Of a stretch of DNA of 64,000 bases, positions 23,921-34,690 are shown piece by piece. The stretch is from NCBI RefSeq assembly GCF_014851395.1, contig NW_024041039.1, forward strand, positions 4,530,691-4,594,690, given 5' to 3'. The stretch is from Micropterus salmoides. Taxonomy: Eukaryota; Chordata; Actinopteri; Centrarchiformes; Centrarchidae. Positions within the stretch are counted from its first letter, which is position 1. Each line of letters opens with the position of its first letter. Under the pieces are notes generated by a model. It worked only from the letters and a program-made list of their open reading frames with translations, made no database searches and was not told the DNA's origin. The translations under genes were made by a program, and so were the position numbers.

Positions 23921-24756
23921 TGTGGCGGCTACATTTAATCTTGCAGCCATAGAGTATTTGTAACCACATGTTTGAAGGCTGATCTAGTGGATTTTTCTCA
24001 GTTGAAGGGTTGTAATGATCATTTTTGAGAGACAAGTACAGCATTGAGTCTTGGTCACGCTATAAAATGGCACAAACACGTCTTTTCTGAAATCAGTGGT
24101 GCTACAAGCTTGATGTCGTAGTGAGTACTCACGGGGCTGTTTGGTGAACTTGTCGAGTTCACCGCTAACACGCTAGCTGGCTGTGACCATACAAATGCTA
24201 GTCCATCACAATAGTAGTAATAATAGTTTTCCTAGCTCGGCCACTAACGGGACAGTGAGTTGTTTATTCAAGAGTTGTGTTTGCTTTTCGCCACGGACTT
24301 GTGGCTCATAACGGTCTTCATACCGTGCCTCACGTCAGTTTATACCTCGGGCGGAGAAGGTTATATAAAATTTGATTGTGCAACAGTGATAATATGAAAG
24401 CTTTTCCTGTTTTGGACCAAAAACTCAGTGCTGTCAAGACGTTTTTGCTGTCGGTCGACCGCACAAATTTGCACATCAAAGTTCACCAAATGTGTGACCA
24501 TGACGGGTGAGAATGTTACAGATACTGAGGTTTACGGTGTCCTTAGTACAGAGCTGCAGTATTTGCACAGTGGAAACCTGAAAGTTACAGAAATTATGAT
24601 GCCCGCTGCCAGCTGAGGCAATTTCGTGTGTGCGTTTGACTTTATGTGTGTCTGTGTGTGGAGTCCATTGACCTTCCTTCATCTCCCTGTGAGCAGGACA
24701 AATATTTAAAATAGATGTCATGTCCTGGAACGCCTCCAGTGTAACAGCCTCCGTGT
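23921..24756. other. Unannotated intron sequence
   Basis: Mixed composition, with no recognised gene or repeat. Confidence 0.5.
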
Positions 24757-25120
24757 GTGTGTGTGTTTCAGTGGCTGATTCCTTCGCCTCCTATTGCTGA
24801 AGCTCGTGCTTTGTTTTATTTTTTCCTCCCATCACTCTCCATTGTTGTTTCTCTCTCTCTTTTCCTACAACCTCCCCACTTCATTTCCTTCACTCCTCTC
24901 TCTCTCGCTGCCTCTCTCTCTCTCTCTCTCCCCTCTCTCTCTGTCCGACAGCCACTAATAATAACGCATGAAGGCAGTCGCACCAAATGAAGACAAATGC
25001 CGTCCACTGCTTTGGAATCATAATCTCTCTCTCTCTGCCTCTCTCCGTGCTGTCTCGCCCTCGCGCTTGTCCTCCACCCTCTGTTCTCTCGATCTTCATC
25101 TCCCTGTTCAGCTGCAGAGT
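24757..25120 (+). repeat. Pyrimidine-rich low-complexity region
   Basis: Long C/T-rich stretches (24815-24950 and 25020-25115), with a perfect CT run near 24913-24931, are separated by an AT-rich unique core (CCACTAATAATAACGCATGA). It produces long low-complexity frames on both strands that are not genes. Confidence 0.7.
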
Positions 25121-26299
25121 GGGATGTTTCTATATAAACCTCAAAATCTGATCTTTTACTTTTTACTGTTATCATGAATTGAGAAGAAGCGTTCAGATGT
25201 GTCTGTGGGACAAAGTCTGAATCGGAACAAATCACCTTGAGGAAACATCAGAGACAGAGTGTCCTTCACACGGATATGTTGTTCATGTACTTCATGGCGT
25301 TCTATGTGTAGTACACCCCTACAAGTGTACTTTATATCTGCCGTCTAAATTATTTCTGGCTGGTAATGTCCCAATCATAACACTTATTAGAGCCTGATCC
25401 ATTATTTTAGATTTACTAGATTTAGATGTCCTTTGATGGGTTTTTTATGAAATATTTGTGGAGAGGATGTCAGTGAGGATCAACTGTGGCAGGAATCCTT
25501 TTATACAAAGATTTGTACAGCCTCTCTTGTCCCCAAGATGAAAATACTTACTCAAAAACTGTGGTTTATTGAAAAAATGTAACAATTTCAACTAAAGGTC
25601 CATTAGCAGCTGTTCTTCAGCTGATGAGTCGCCCAGTTGTCAAGAAAATTTAGGTGATTTACATTATTTTTCAGCACTTTTAAGGACTTTTGTCCCTGTT
25701 GACTTACAAGTTGAGTTTCAAAGTTCATTCTTGACCTTAGAAACTGCAGGATCCATTTATGTTGATTGTTGGCATGCCATGTTTGGTGGCAGTCATTATG
25801 CACTGGGTTGTATATTTAAGGGCGTCGGTGACTGGAAATGGTAGGCGCATGAAAGGGGGGAGAGAATTGGGTATGTTCATCTCTTTGCACAACAGCTTGC
25901 CACTGCAATAAACAACAAAGTTGACTGTGAATAACAACTGGAAATCGTTTGTTTGCATAAGATTTCCTTCCTCCTTGTGTATAACTAGGAAAAAGAAAAG
26001 TTGAAAAATTGCCGTTACAGAAACCGTTAAAAACAATCCCGTCTTGAGGTCAGTTTTGTGGCCGGTCAGGAGCTTTTACTTTAGTAAATTTTTAATTTTT
26101 GCAAGGTCACGAATGAACTGTGACGCTCTCTTTGATTAAAGAAAGGACGAAGGTCATGGTTAAAGAAGCCGGTGTTGACTGTTAGTTTAAGAGAGGATTA
26201 TCTAAAATATTTCTAAAACAACAGAAGAAATGGCCCTCACATGCAGAACAGATACATGGTGATATTTAAAGGGGTAACACTGTTCGACCAAAGAATTAG
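25121..26299. other. Unannotated intron sequence
   Basis: Unique-looking. The words GTTCATTCTTGACCTT at about 25722 recur near 28261, perhaps a small shared repeat. No gene recognised. Confidence 0.45.
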
Positions 26300-26650
26300 G
26301 ATTAACAAACCACTTCATGAAACCGTGAAGTACTAATGATCATTTGCATGTATTTTGCGAATGATGAATCATGATTGCAGCGACTTCCAGCCGTTTCCTC
26401 CCAGTTAAACCAAAGCTCTCTCCGCATGTGCCGCCGTGATAAAAACCATTTCCACCACCACAGATTAACAAATACACGGCTGAATGGTAATGTTCGCACC
26501 ATAACTGCGGGGATAATTGATTAAATGAGCATTGTAATTACATTTTCTCTCCCTAATATTGAAGATGTTATCAGTGTATCTTTTATCATTAAGTTAATCA
26601 GGAACTAAGACGACATTAAAGAGAATGAGCGAGCATGTGATATTAGTCAG
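26300..26650. promoter_or_regulatory. Candidate intronic enhancer / conserved element
   Basis: About 350 bp free of repeats and dense in developmental factor cores: a perfect octamer ATTTGCAT (26342-26349), ACTAATGATC just before it, GATAATTGATTAAATGAGC (26512-26530) and TGTAATTAC (26533-26541). The octamer fits POU factors and TAATTA fits homeodomain factors. The sequence lacks simple-repeat content and is flanked by ordinary intron. Of all blocks in the window this looks most like a conserved non-coding element; no alignment was possible. Confidence 0.45.
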
Positions 26651-26813
26651 AGGGAGATACAGTGTGTGTGTGTGAATGTTTTATTTAATCTTTATTGTTC
26701 TGGGGCCCTTAAGCAAAATTTGTGTTTTTCTTTTGACAAATAGTGTTTGTAAGTTTGTAGTACAGTCGTTGCATGTGTGTATGTCCATGCATGCAGTGAT
26801 AATGAGTAGATAT

Positions 26814-26846
<33 letters not shown>

Positions 26847-27620
26847 TATCCATTGACAGGAGTCCCCCCTACTGGTCTAAAATAGACATAACAATAAACC
26901 TACAGCTATAGCTGCCTGAGTAAGTTATTGTTTTGTAGGGTACAGTACTGTGCTGATAGTATAGTTGTGGCCTAATAATACGTCTATGTAGGCTACTGTA
27001 GCGTAGTACTACAGTATTGTAAAGTAGCCAGGAGCAGTCCTGGTTAAGAAGTGGGTAGACCTGCTGTTTCTAGAAGTATTTTCCCAGTTTAAATTCCCAG
27101 TTGAAAGTTTAATTTGAACACAAACTTCAGTCCAGCAGCCAGTTTGTCTGAGTCTGTTGATTAATTTGATAGATATTAATTTTGGAGAGTGTCAGCATTG
27201 CTGCTACTTCGATGGCCGACAGCGGTACTGCAACAACAACTGCAGTTAAACAAGAGATATTTGTAAAACACCAAATAAGGTCAATTATTGTGCTTTTGGA
27301 TCATTGTTTGTATGCATCCTTAAGATTAAGAGCCTAAAAAAGAAACGTTATGAGATGAGCAGAGGGGCCAGAGAGACACTGAAGAGCAGGAGCCCTGAGC
27401 CATGCAACGTGGAGGCAAAGAGGAAAAACAGTTTTGAGGTACAAATCAAGCTGGGTTAGTGACTTTCAGTCTTTAACCAGTTATTATAATACACCCTGCA
27501 CCGTATGTCAGCCTACAGGCTCCATATGTACCCACATGGATCCTTAGTAGAGTCGGGGTAATTGACCCAGGATCTTGGAGAAATACAGCATCAAAAAGCT
27601 AGAAAACGACTCCTTTTCTA
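26651..27620. other. Intron sequence with a GT array
   Basis: Holds a 30-bp GT array at 26815-26844; otherwise nothing recognised. Confidence 0.5.
26815..26844 (+). repeat. (GT)15 microsatellite
   Basis: Perfect GT array. Confidence 0.95.
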
Positions 27621-27725
27621 TATGAGTCCATGGAGCACAGCCATGAAAGCGTCGGCCCTCAGTTAGAGCGAGTCCACTGTGATTGGCCAGCTGTGTATTC
27701 GGGGCGTGGCTTAACAAAGAGTTAA
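27621..27725 (+). mobile_element. Second copy of the 22340-22445 repeat body
   Basis: The words GAGCACAGCCATGAAAGCG, CCTCAGTTAGAGCGAGTCC and CTGTGATTGGCCAGCTGTG align with the copy 5.3 kb upstream, in the same orientation. The upstream copy has about nine extra bases (TATACTCAG) after GAGTCC. This copy lacks the tRNA-like head. Confidence 0.6.
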
Positions 27726-28544
27726 TGGTCTCAGTTATGAGGCAGGTGTGCCTCCTTTACAAGCGACCCTTTTGAACCTATACTGTATGCAAGCTGATAA
27801 TTGGGCTGAGGGTACAAGGGGGGGGGCACCTGATTTAAACCCTGATCACTTCCTGTAAAGGTTCAGGAAGTCAGTTTTCACAGCCAGAACTCACCCACTG
27901 TTCAGACAAGACAAACACAGCATGAGGAAGAGACGCACTCGGGATCCTCTGTGCATCTGCTCTGTGTCGTGTGTGTGTTTGTGTTTGGAAGGGTATCCTA
28001 AGGTTAAACTGCAGAGATACAGCATCCATCTGGAGAGCATTAGCGAGATTTATCAACACTGCTGTCCTTGAATCATTCAACATATTGTGTGTGTGTGTGT
28101 GTTTTTGAACGTCCACGCCCACCCGTTTGCGATGAGGAAGTCCCCACATCTCCATGGCAACGGATTGAAGGTCCATCAAAAACTACGTTGACCTCCAGAC
28201 CAGAGACAAGTGACCTCATGTCAAAGTAAAATATTGTGCGATAGAACAGAAGCTCGACAGTTCATTCTTGACCTTGGAAAAACAATCTTATGGTCCGCTT
28301 ACCGGCCTGTACTGGAGCCTGCGACCATATCGGAAGATCAACAGGTGAAGTTTAGAACGTCCATGTGGGATTAAAAGAGTTGAGCTTCACAGTTTATTCT
28401 TGTGTGTGTGATACATTTAGAAAGAGGAGAATATTAAAGGACAAGGGGACTGTGATTGTTTTGTAAACTAGAATATAATTGATATCAAGAGACAATAATT
28501 ACTTGAATAACTATTTATTATACCTTTATGTGTGTGTATATACT
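27726..28544. other. Unannotated intron sequence
   Basis: A short GT run lies at 28085-28102. Nothing else recognised. Confidence 0.5.
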
Positions 28545-28640
28545 GTATAGACATCGTACATTTATTCATTTAGCTGACGTTTCTATCCAAAGTGCCTTAC
28601 AATTGCACCCCTATATAGATAGAAATGTAGATATATATAT
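28545..28640 (-). mobile_element. LINE/SINE 3'-tail fragment
   Basis: ATTCATTTAGCTGACGTTTC and TATCCAAAGTGCCTTACAA are, on the minus strand, the well-known fish tail of the TAAGTCGCTTTGGATAAAAG type shared by L2-like LINEs and the SINEs they mobilise. The same tail in the opposite orientation closes the LINE fragment at 38380-38715. Confidence 0.6.
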
Positions 28641-29532
28641 AGTCAAATCAGAATTTTCAAGTCTTGGCTGTAGTCGACTGTTAGTGTTACACTCGGTAGC
28701 TCCGCTTTAATCTTGAGAAGCTGCAGTGCTACAGTCTATGTTCATTACTCACTGTAACTTACGCTGCTACATTTACGTCTAAACTGAGTATTATTTTTGA
28801 CCGTTTTCTCTCTACTCGTCTGCCATGTGCAGAGGTTTGCGTGCATGCAGTCGTCGGCCGCACTGCGTGCATGTCGCGGTTCAATTCCAAGTAACTGTTT
28901 AAAAATGATATTCTTTGTGTGGTTTATCAATTGTGAGAAATGATCCGAACGTCCAGCGAAGTGCCGACAACAAAGCACAACACCGGCACAGCTGATGGTT
29001 TCTCGTCTGCCACACACACCCCTTCTGATATATACCTTAAGCGTTATATATATACATACACCTAATAACAAATATATGAACAGCTGTAACAGTGGAACAC
29101 TACATAACACAGTAGAACACAGAAAAATTTATCATACTCCAAAAAACAAACAGCTGTAAAGAAGAGAAAATGGAGCAGAAGCAGGTAGAATAGAGGATCA
29201 CAGACAGAATGAGCTGTAGGAGGTCTGTACGTCTGAGTGTCTGTTTGTTTGGATGAGCAAGCCGATCAATCAATAACCATCTACATGTCTGACAGCGCGC
29301 GCACACACACCACTCATAGGAGGGAATCATGGTAAAAGAATGAAAAGAGAATAGGCAAGGAAGGGGAGAAGAAAGAACAGGAAGTGAAAATGAAAGGAAG
29401 AAGACAAAGACAGCAGGGAGAAAGAGAGCTTAATGTAAGAAAGAAGGGACGAAAGGAAATGTGCACATACCGTGCAGCTCTACAGTGTCAACCACACACA
29501 CTCACAAGTTATAGAGAATATGAGTCTGAGAA
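28641..29532. other. Unannotated intron sequence
   Basis: No gene or repeat family recognised; 29330-29465 is purine rich. Confidence 0.5.
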
Positions 29533-29933
29533 GGGCCCGAGTCCAACAAAGCGCTTTTTTCCAGACGCCTGCGTCTTTATTATTTTTTTTTCCAGTTCAT
29601 TGCAATGGCGGTGCCGCATTTTTACTTCATGGTAAAAAACGCCAGCAGCGTGACGAGGCGCTGAGAGTTAAAATATGTTCAACTTTGGGAAAAGCGCTGT
29701 GCTCGTCACTGTCACTTTTTACCCAGCTGTCCAATAGTAGAGGAACGGCGGGACAAATACCTCACCGTAGCAACGGTTACTATCCTGGAACCGGGCTTCG
29801 TTCAACCTCAGCTCTTGGACCAAACGGCGGTACTCGCCGAGATGTTTCCTCGCCCACAAAATCTCATGAACCCACATCCGTCCCGTCTCTCCTCTTTTCA
29901 GCTGGCATAAAACGCTTTGGTGGACACGGGCCC
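29533..29933. mobile_element. PIF/Harbinger-like MITE, about 400 bp
   Basis: The ends are inverted repeats: GGGCCCGAGTCCAACAAAGCG on the left, and inward from the right GGGCCCGTGTCCACCAAAGCG, two mismatches in 21 (the first 20 of each suffice). Flanking trinucleotides GAA and TAA could be a worn 3-bp duplication. The GGGCC start is shared with the element at 8405-9578. Long + strand frames inside it have no recognisable protein. Confidence 0.65.
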
Positions 29934-30311
29934 TAAATGTTGCCGGGTTTACAGGACGTTTACGTCACTTTAATAAAAGAAGAATGAACGGATTGAATTA
30001 GCTTCTTCTCCAGCATTATCAGCTGACGCATGTCCAAATGTGACGTGACATGTTACATCTGAACAAGCTGTGCACAAATGTGAGTTTGACAGTCGGTAAA
30101 ATAAAAACACCCAGGTAAAAGCTTCCCCCGCTCACGAAAGCTGTGCTTCCAAGATTTATTTTGCAGTCTTTTGAAAAGTCTTAAAACTCAAGTGTTATTC
30201 GGGACGATTCCTTATTTTCAGATTACACTCTTGGCTGCACCGGCGATAATCTGATGCGAAATTAGTTTCTCTTTCTTGATAGAAATATCTTAATATCTGC
30301 AGTGTACGCCG

Positions 30312-30345
<34 letters not shown>

Positions 30346-30346
30346 G
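30312..30346 (+). repeat. (GA)n microsatellite
   Basis: GA array with one GGG interruption near 30337. Confidence 0.9.
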
Positions 30347-30489
30347 CTGTGGTCAGCACTGGACCCCGGGACTGACTAGATTGGGACCTCTTAACACACC
30401 CACAACCACACACCTTTTCAGGGAATTAAAGTGATATTGAGCTCTGAGCAATAACTGGAAGAGTGGAATTATTACTCCAAGGTTGTCAC

Positions 30490-30514
30490 TGTGTGTGTGT
30501 GTGTGTGTGTGTGT
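30490..30514 (+). repeat. (TG)12 microsatellite
   Basis: Perfect TG run. Confidence 0.95.
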
Positions 30515-31666
30515 TGGTCACCTGTCCACTTGTCGATTGTTGCTTTTGATTAAAAACGAGGAGGGGCGACCACTCCAAGTGTCTGCAATATCCCACTGAT
30601 GCTGTTATCTCTCCCTCCTGCTCTCACTCTGCCTCTGTCTACCTTTCTCTAACCGTCTCTGTGTTTCTTTCAGACCACATACTTCTAAAAGCTTCGGCCA
30701 GTTCCTTCAGGAACTTGCATTCGAATCGCAACAATTAAAGTCCAAACTACAATTTGAATTGCATTGGACATATTTGTAGAAAAAAGTTCTGGAGGTGTTT
30801 CAGCTGCATTTTTCAGTTGTCTGGAACAGATCCGCTTTAATTTTAATCAGTGCAGCTGTCTACACAGGATACGTAACAGCTGGCATTTTGCTTCCGCTTT
30901 ACACATGTAACCGCAACCTCAAAACATTGTTTTTGGCTACAAAGTCTAGTTTCTTCTGTTTGACACATGTAACTATAGTCGTTGTGTGTTTGGCTCTGAG
31001 TGCTGCCAAAACAAAGTTGAACTCAGAGCAGGACTGTGGCTAAACACATCCTGACGATGTAGACAGGGTCAGACAGCAGCTTGCCACACAACAATGGCAC
31101 CACGTTAGCTTTCTAGTCTCCTTATCGACCTTATTTAACCTAAAATCAAGTCTCTTCCTGCGCTTTAGCTTGTTGAACGAGCCATTGTGGATCCACTGGG
31201 TGTAAAGTGCAACTGCAGGTCTAGATAGCTGAGGAGTTGGTCAGCTGTGACTCAGATGAAAATAAAATGTGGCTGCCATTTACAGATTTGTTAGTTTAGA
31301 TGCTTCATGTTTCTGCCAGTGGCTTTTTGTTTACTCTCCACCCCGCTGCCAGGGCTCAGCCTGCCAGCTAACTGTCGCTCTCTAACGTGGACACTGACCC
31401 ACCCACTCAGAGTAAATGAGCATTGCCGACGCATCTCCAGAGATCTTTTTTCTTACTTTTTTAAACAATTTAACAACCGATATAAAAAAAGAAATCACTT
31501 TGACAATCGGCTGACTAATTGTGATTTCAGTTGGATAATAAATGTTACCGTAATTTACTGCAACAATTAATCCAAAATGAAATCATTTATCTCACACAGC
31601 GATAATAATATGAATATATATCATAGTTTAAAAACATCCACCTCTTATTATAATGACAGACGTACT

Positions 31667-31668
<2 letters not shown>

Positions 31669-31719
<51 letters not shown>

Positions 31720-32065
31720 ACTGACATGTGTTGACCTTTCTGAACCTTCCTCTTCCTCCCATCTCTCTCTCTCTCTGCCTTTCCTCTTCTCTCCCTTCAC
31801 TCACCTCTTAGTCCAAACCTTCCTCTCTCTTTCTCCTTTCCTTTATTGATATGTTGACCTGTCTGCACCTTCCTCCTCCAGCCCATCCTCCCATCTCTCT
31901 CTCTCGCTCCAAATCCTGACTTTCCTCCTCTTCCTCTCCCCCTCTCTTTCTCATCTCCCACCCTCTCTCTCGTGATGTGTTGGCATCTTAGATTGCTCTC
32001 CTCTCTCTCCCAAGAGCACCCCTCCTCCTTCTCCTCCCCCTCCCCCTCCCCCTCCTCCTCCTCTT
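31669..32065 (+). repeat. Polypyrimidine tract with (TC)24 and duplicated units
   Basis: It starts with a 48-bp TC array (31669-31716) and stays C/T rich for about 400 bp. Larger units recur: TGTTGACCTTTCTGAACCTTC near 31729 resembles TGTTGACCTGTCTGCACCTTC near 31852, about 123 bp apart. The end is a run of CCCCCTCCT words. Minus-strand frames rich in Glu, Arg and Gly are an effect of composition. Confidence 0.85.
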
Positions 32066-32533
32066 GGCTATTGATTGGTTCATTTGATAGTTCTATCACC
32101 AATCAGCATGAAGTTGACCTTTTGGACTTGGCAATGATAGCAAGACGTTGAGTGCTTGTGTGTGGGTGTGTGAGTCAATTTGTGTATGTCTGTCCTTATA
32201 AGGGTTTGTATGCATTTGAGGTGTGTGTGTGTGTGTGTGTGACCTTTGCAGGCAGAATGTCAGCCTGGCCCTTGATGCCGCTTGTCAGTGCATTAGTTGG
32301 ACAGGAAGCAGTTCTGCTCTCTAACAGGAAGTTCAAACTCCCCTTGTGACTGACAGTCGGCAGCATCATGTGACCTGATTTGCAACTGTCAGATCCTCAG
32401 ACTCTGTCATTTCCTTCCCAAATACTGGGCCTCATGCAAGATACAAACAGACTTTCTATACTATTAAGTGGCACATGCGAGTGATTTAAGAGAATTTGTC
32501 GCATTGAAGTATGAAATTTACAAGTGATCTAAG
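32066..32533. other. Unannotated intron sequence
   Basis: A GT run lies at 32220-32240. Nothing else recognised. Confidence 0.5.
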
Positions 32534-33727
32534 CAGGGCTGGAAAATAACACCCGCCAAGCGGCAAATACAGGTAGATTTTCCGTTTGGCGGCTAAATGG
32601 TGGCTACCCGCCAATGTGGCGGATAAACATATTGGGTACGTTATCGCCATATACTAAAATTTTGGCGGTAGCTAACAGCGGATCAGCGTAGTTTCATGTT
32701 GTGTGTTGCACTTAAATTGGTCCCTGCTGTACCAAGGGATCTAAAACTGTGTAGGGGCGTTCATTGGTTGTACTTTATGTTTATTTCAGGTTTCTTGTGT
32801 TTGATTGGCGTAGATATGTAAGTGTTATATATTATATAACTGTATATTAGATATAGTGTTAGGGGATTGGAGTCGGGAGCCGTCAGGTCGGGCTTGGAGT
32901 ACCTGAAGTGTTTTTAGCATTTAGCTTGCTAGCTACCACCGTAACGTTCATACCTGTCAACCCTCCCGTTTCCCCCGGGCTTCTCCCGTATTTTACCGTT
33001 CTCTCCCGGTATCTTACCGTTTAAATATTTCCCCGCAAATCTCCCGTTTATTTATACCTGCTGTTGCAGCATGTAGAACCGCTCGGTAACAGTGAGGGGA
33101 AGAAAAGCAGCGTGATGGGTTCAGGACAGATGATGCTTTGCTAAACAGAGTATTTCACATGTATTTGCCCCTAAAATAGATAGAAAATTATTTAAGACTA
33201 CAACCTACAGTCATTTTTGTGCATGTATGGTTATGATTTTTTGTTAGTACTCAGAATAAATAAATTACAGACCAATGTAGACTGTTTTTCTTGCACAAAT
33301 ATTTAAATAAATGAAAACAACCTACAATTCATGTTAGGCGTATAGTACTGATTCACAGTTTTTAATAAAGATAGTGGGGGGGGGGGCAAAAATGTGTCTG
33401 GAGCAGAAAATTTAATAAAAATTAATTAATGAGGAGGTTTAAGTTGAATGATGAAGCATGATTAAGAATGAGCAGTGATGAGATTTAAGTTGAATTTACA
33501 TTTAATAGCCATAAATTAATTTTGCTTCAAATTTCAATCTGGTGTCTTCTTTGAGTTTGCATTGGACAGAATACCTTTTTATCTCAATTAAAACTACTGA
33601 AAAAATGTTTATGTGACATAAAAAGGCAAGTTATTATTTTGGCGGGTAAAAAATATATTTGGCCGGTGGATATTTTCATCTACCAGTCCCATTGGCAGGT
33701 GAGCCAAAAAGTTAATTTCCACCCCTG
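32534..33727. mobile_element. hAT-type element with 8-bp target duplication
   Basis: The left end is CAGGGCTGGAAAATAAC; inward from the right it is CAGGGGTGGAAATTAAC. Flanking octamers are GATCTAAG (32526-32533) and GATCCAAG (33728-33735), an 8-bp duplication with one change, as expected for hAT insertion. Both arms contain TTGGCGG/GGCGGGTAAA-like words. At 32947-33070 is a segment beginning CATACCTGTCAACCCTCCCG, which belongs to a different dispersed fish repeat and looks nested or captured. A G run lies at 33376-33385. No transposase frame is visible. Confidence 0.75.
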
Positions 33728-34139
33728 GATCCAAGCCTGTTTTACGACTAATAAACAGACAGACTCCCTGAATTTCAAAATCAATTTACTTAAAAGTTCA
33801 ACAGCACATTTCTTTTATGATTGTATTGGCAATTGGCAACCTATGCCGTTTATTTATTGCTAAAAATACTCCACTCCAGCACACAAGTTGCTGTCCGTGG
33901 ACACACCCTGTGCTAACCCCTGACATCTATTATAATATTTTCTCTACCTGCATGACTTTCACATCCCTTTGACTGTCTAGTTTGGTCCAATATGTCTTTT
34001 TTCATCCCGGTCACAGTACCGTTCTCGGATGACATGCCGTTGGCAGCCTTATTAATAGCTATTTTCTAATTGTTTCTGCTCCCCTAATATGACTACTGAC
34101 ACTGCAAAATTTGTTCTGTGTTCGTTGGCTGCTTTGTGA
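33728..34139. other. Unannotated intron sequence
   Basis: Unique-looking, with no recognised gene or repeat. Confidence 0.5.
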
Positions 34140-34690
34140 CAGCAAGACTTGAAAGCCTGCAGGATGAAGTTATTTTTACTTGCGGGTGACATTTTTGTAA
34201 ATCCAACTTAATGGAGCAGAAAAGGCGGCCTTATAAAGCAGTTTCAGGGCATCAATTATGCTAAAGATCATGAGCAGATAGTGTGAATGAAATTGAAAGG
34301 AACAATTTGGGACACGTTTGTGCAGTTTATTGGGTTTGCTGAATTGGACTTGGAACAATCATATATCTCAAAGAAGAGAGCTTTAGGATTTTTAAAGGGA
34401 ACTTTAGTGTAAAGAGAAAGAAATGAATCAAAATGTACAATCCGTCCCAACCTAAATGAGCAGAACATCTGTTTATAAGACATTATTGTCACTTGGCAGA
34501 AGTCCAGCAGACTTCTGTCTCATATTTTTTTTAAAGGCAGCTGATAAAATAAAACCAGGCAAATATTGTGTTTACAGGAGCTGGGGGGAGAGTTTTTATT
34601 CTCCCTGCACAGCTAAGGATCTGCTGCTCCAGTTGTTCCAGTTGTTGTTAATGTGTGAACTGGGAGTAAACTGGGGACTAAATGAATGAA
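34140..34690. promoter_or_regulatory. Candidate conserved non-coding element
   Basis: About 550 bp of AT-rich sequence with no simple repeats or transposon words. Possible sites include a forkhead core TGTTTAC (34569-34575) and GATCATGAGC near 34267. It is the longest repeat-free, low-CpG block in this intron. Function is inferred from texture only. Confidence 0.35.

Larger units (their letters stand above)
29934..31668. other. Unannotated intron sequence with microsatellites
   Basis: GA array at 30312-30346 and GT array at 30490-30514. 30600-31570 looks unique, with no gene recognised. Confidence 0.5.

Noticed and set aside
29472..29936. 154-codon + strand frame
   Set aside because: Mostly inside the Harbinger-type MITE; no protein resemblance.
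31797..32102. Minus-strand frame of 101 codons
   Set aside because: Low-complexity Glu/Gly/Arg sequence from the polypyrimidine tract.
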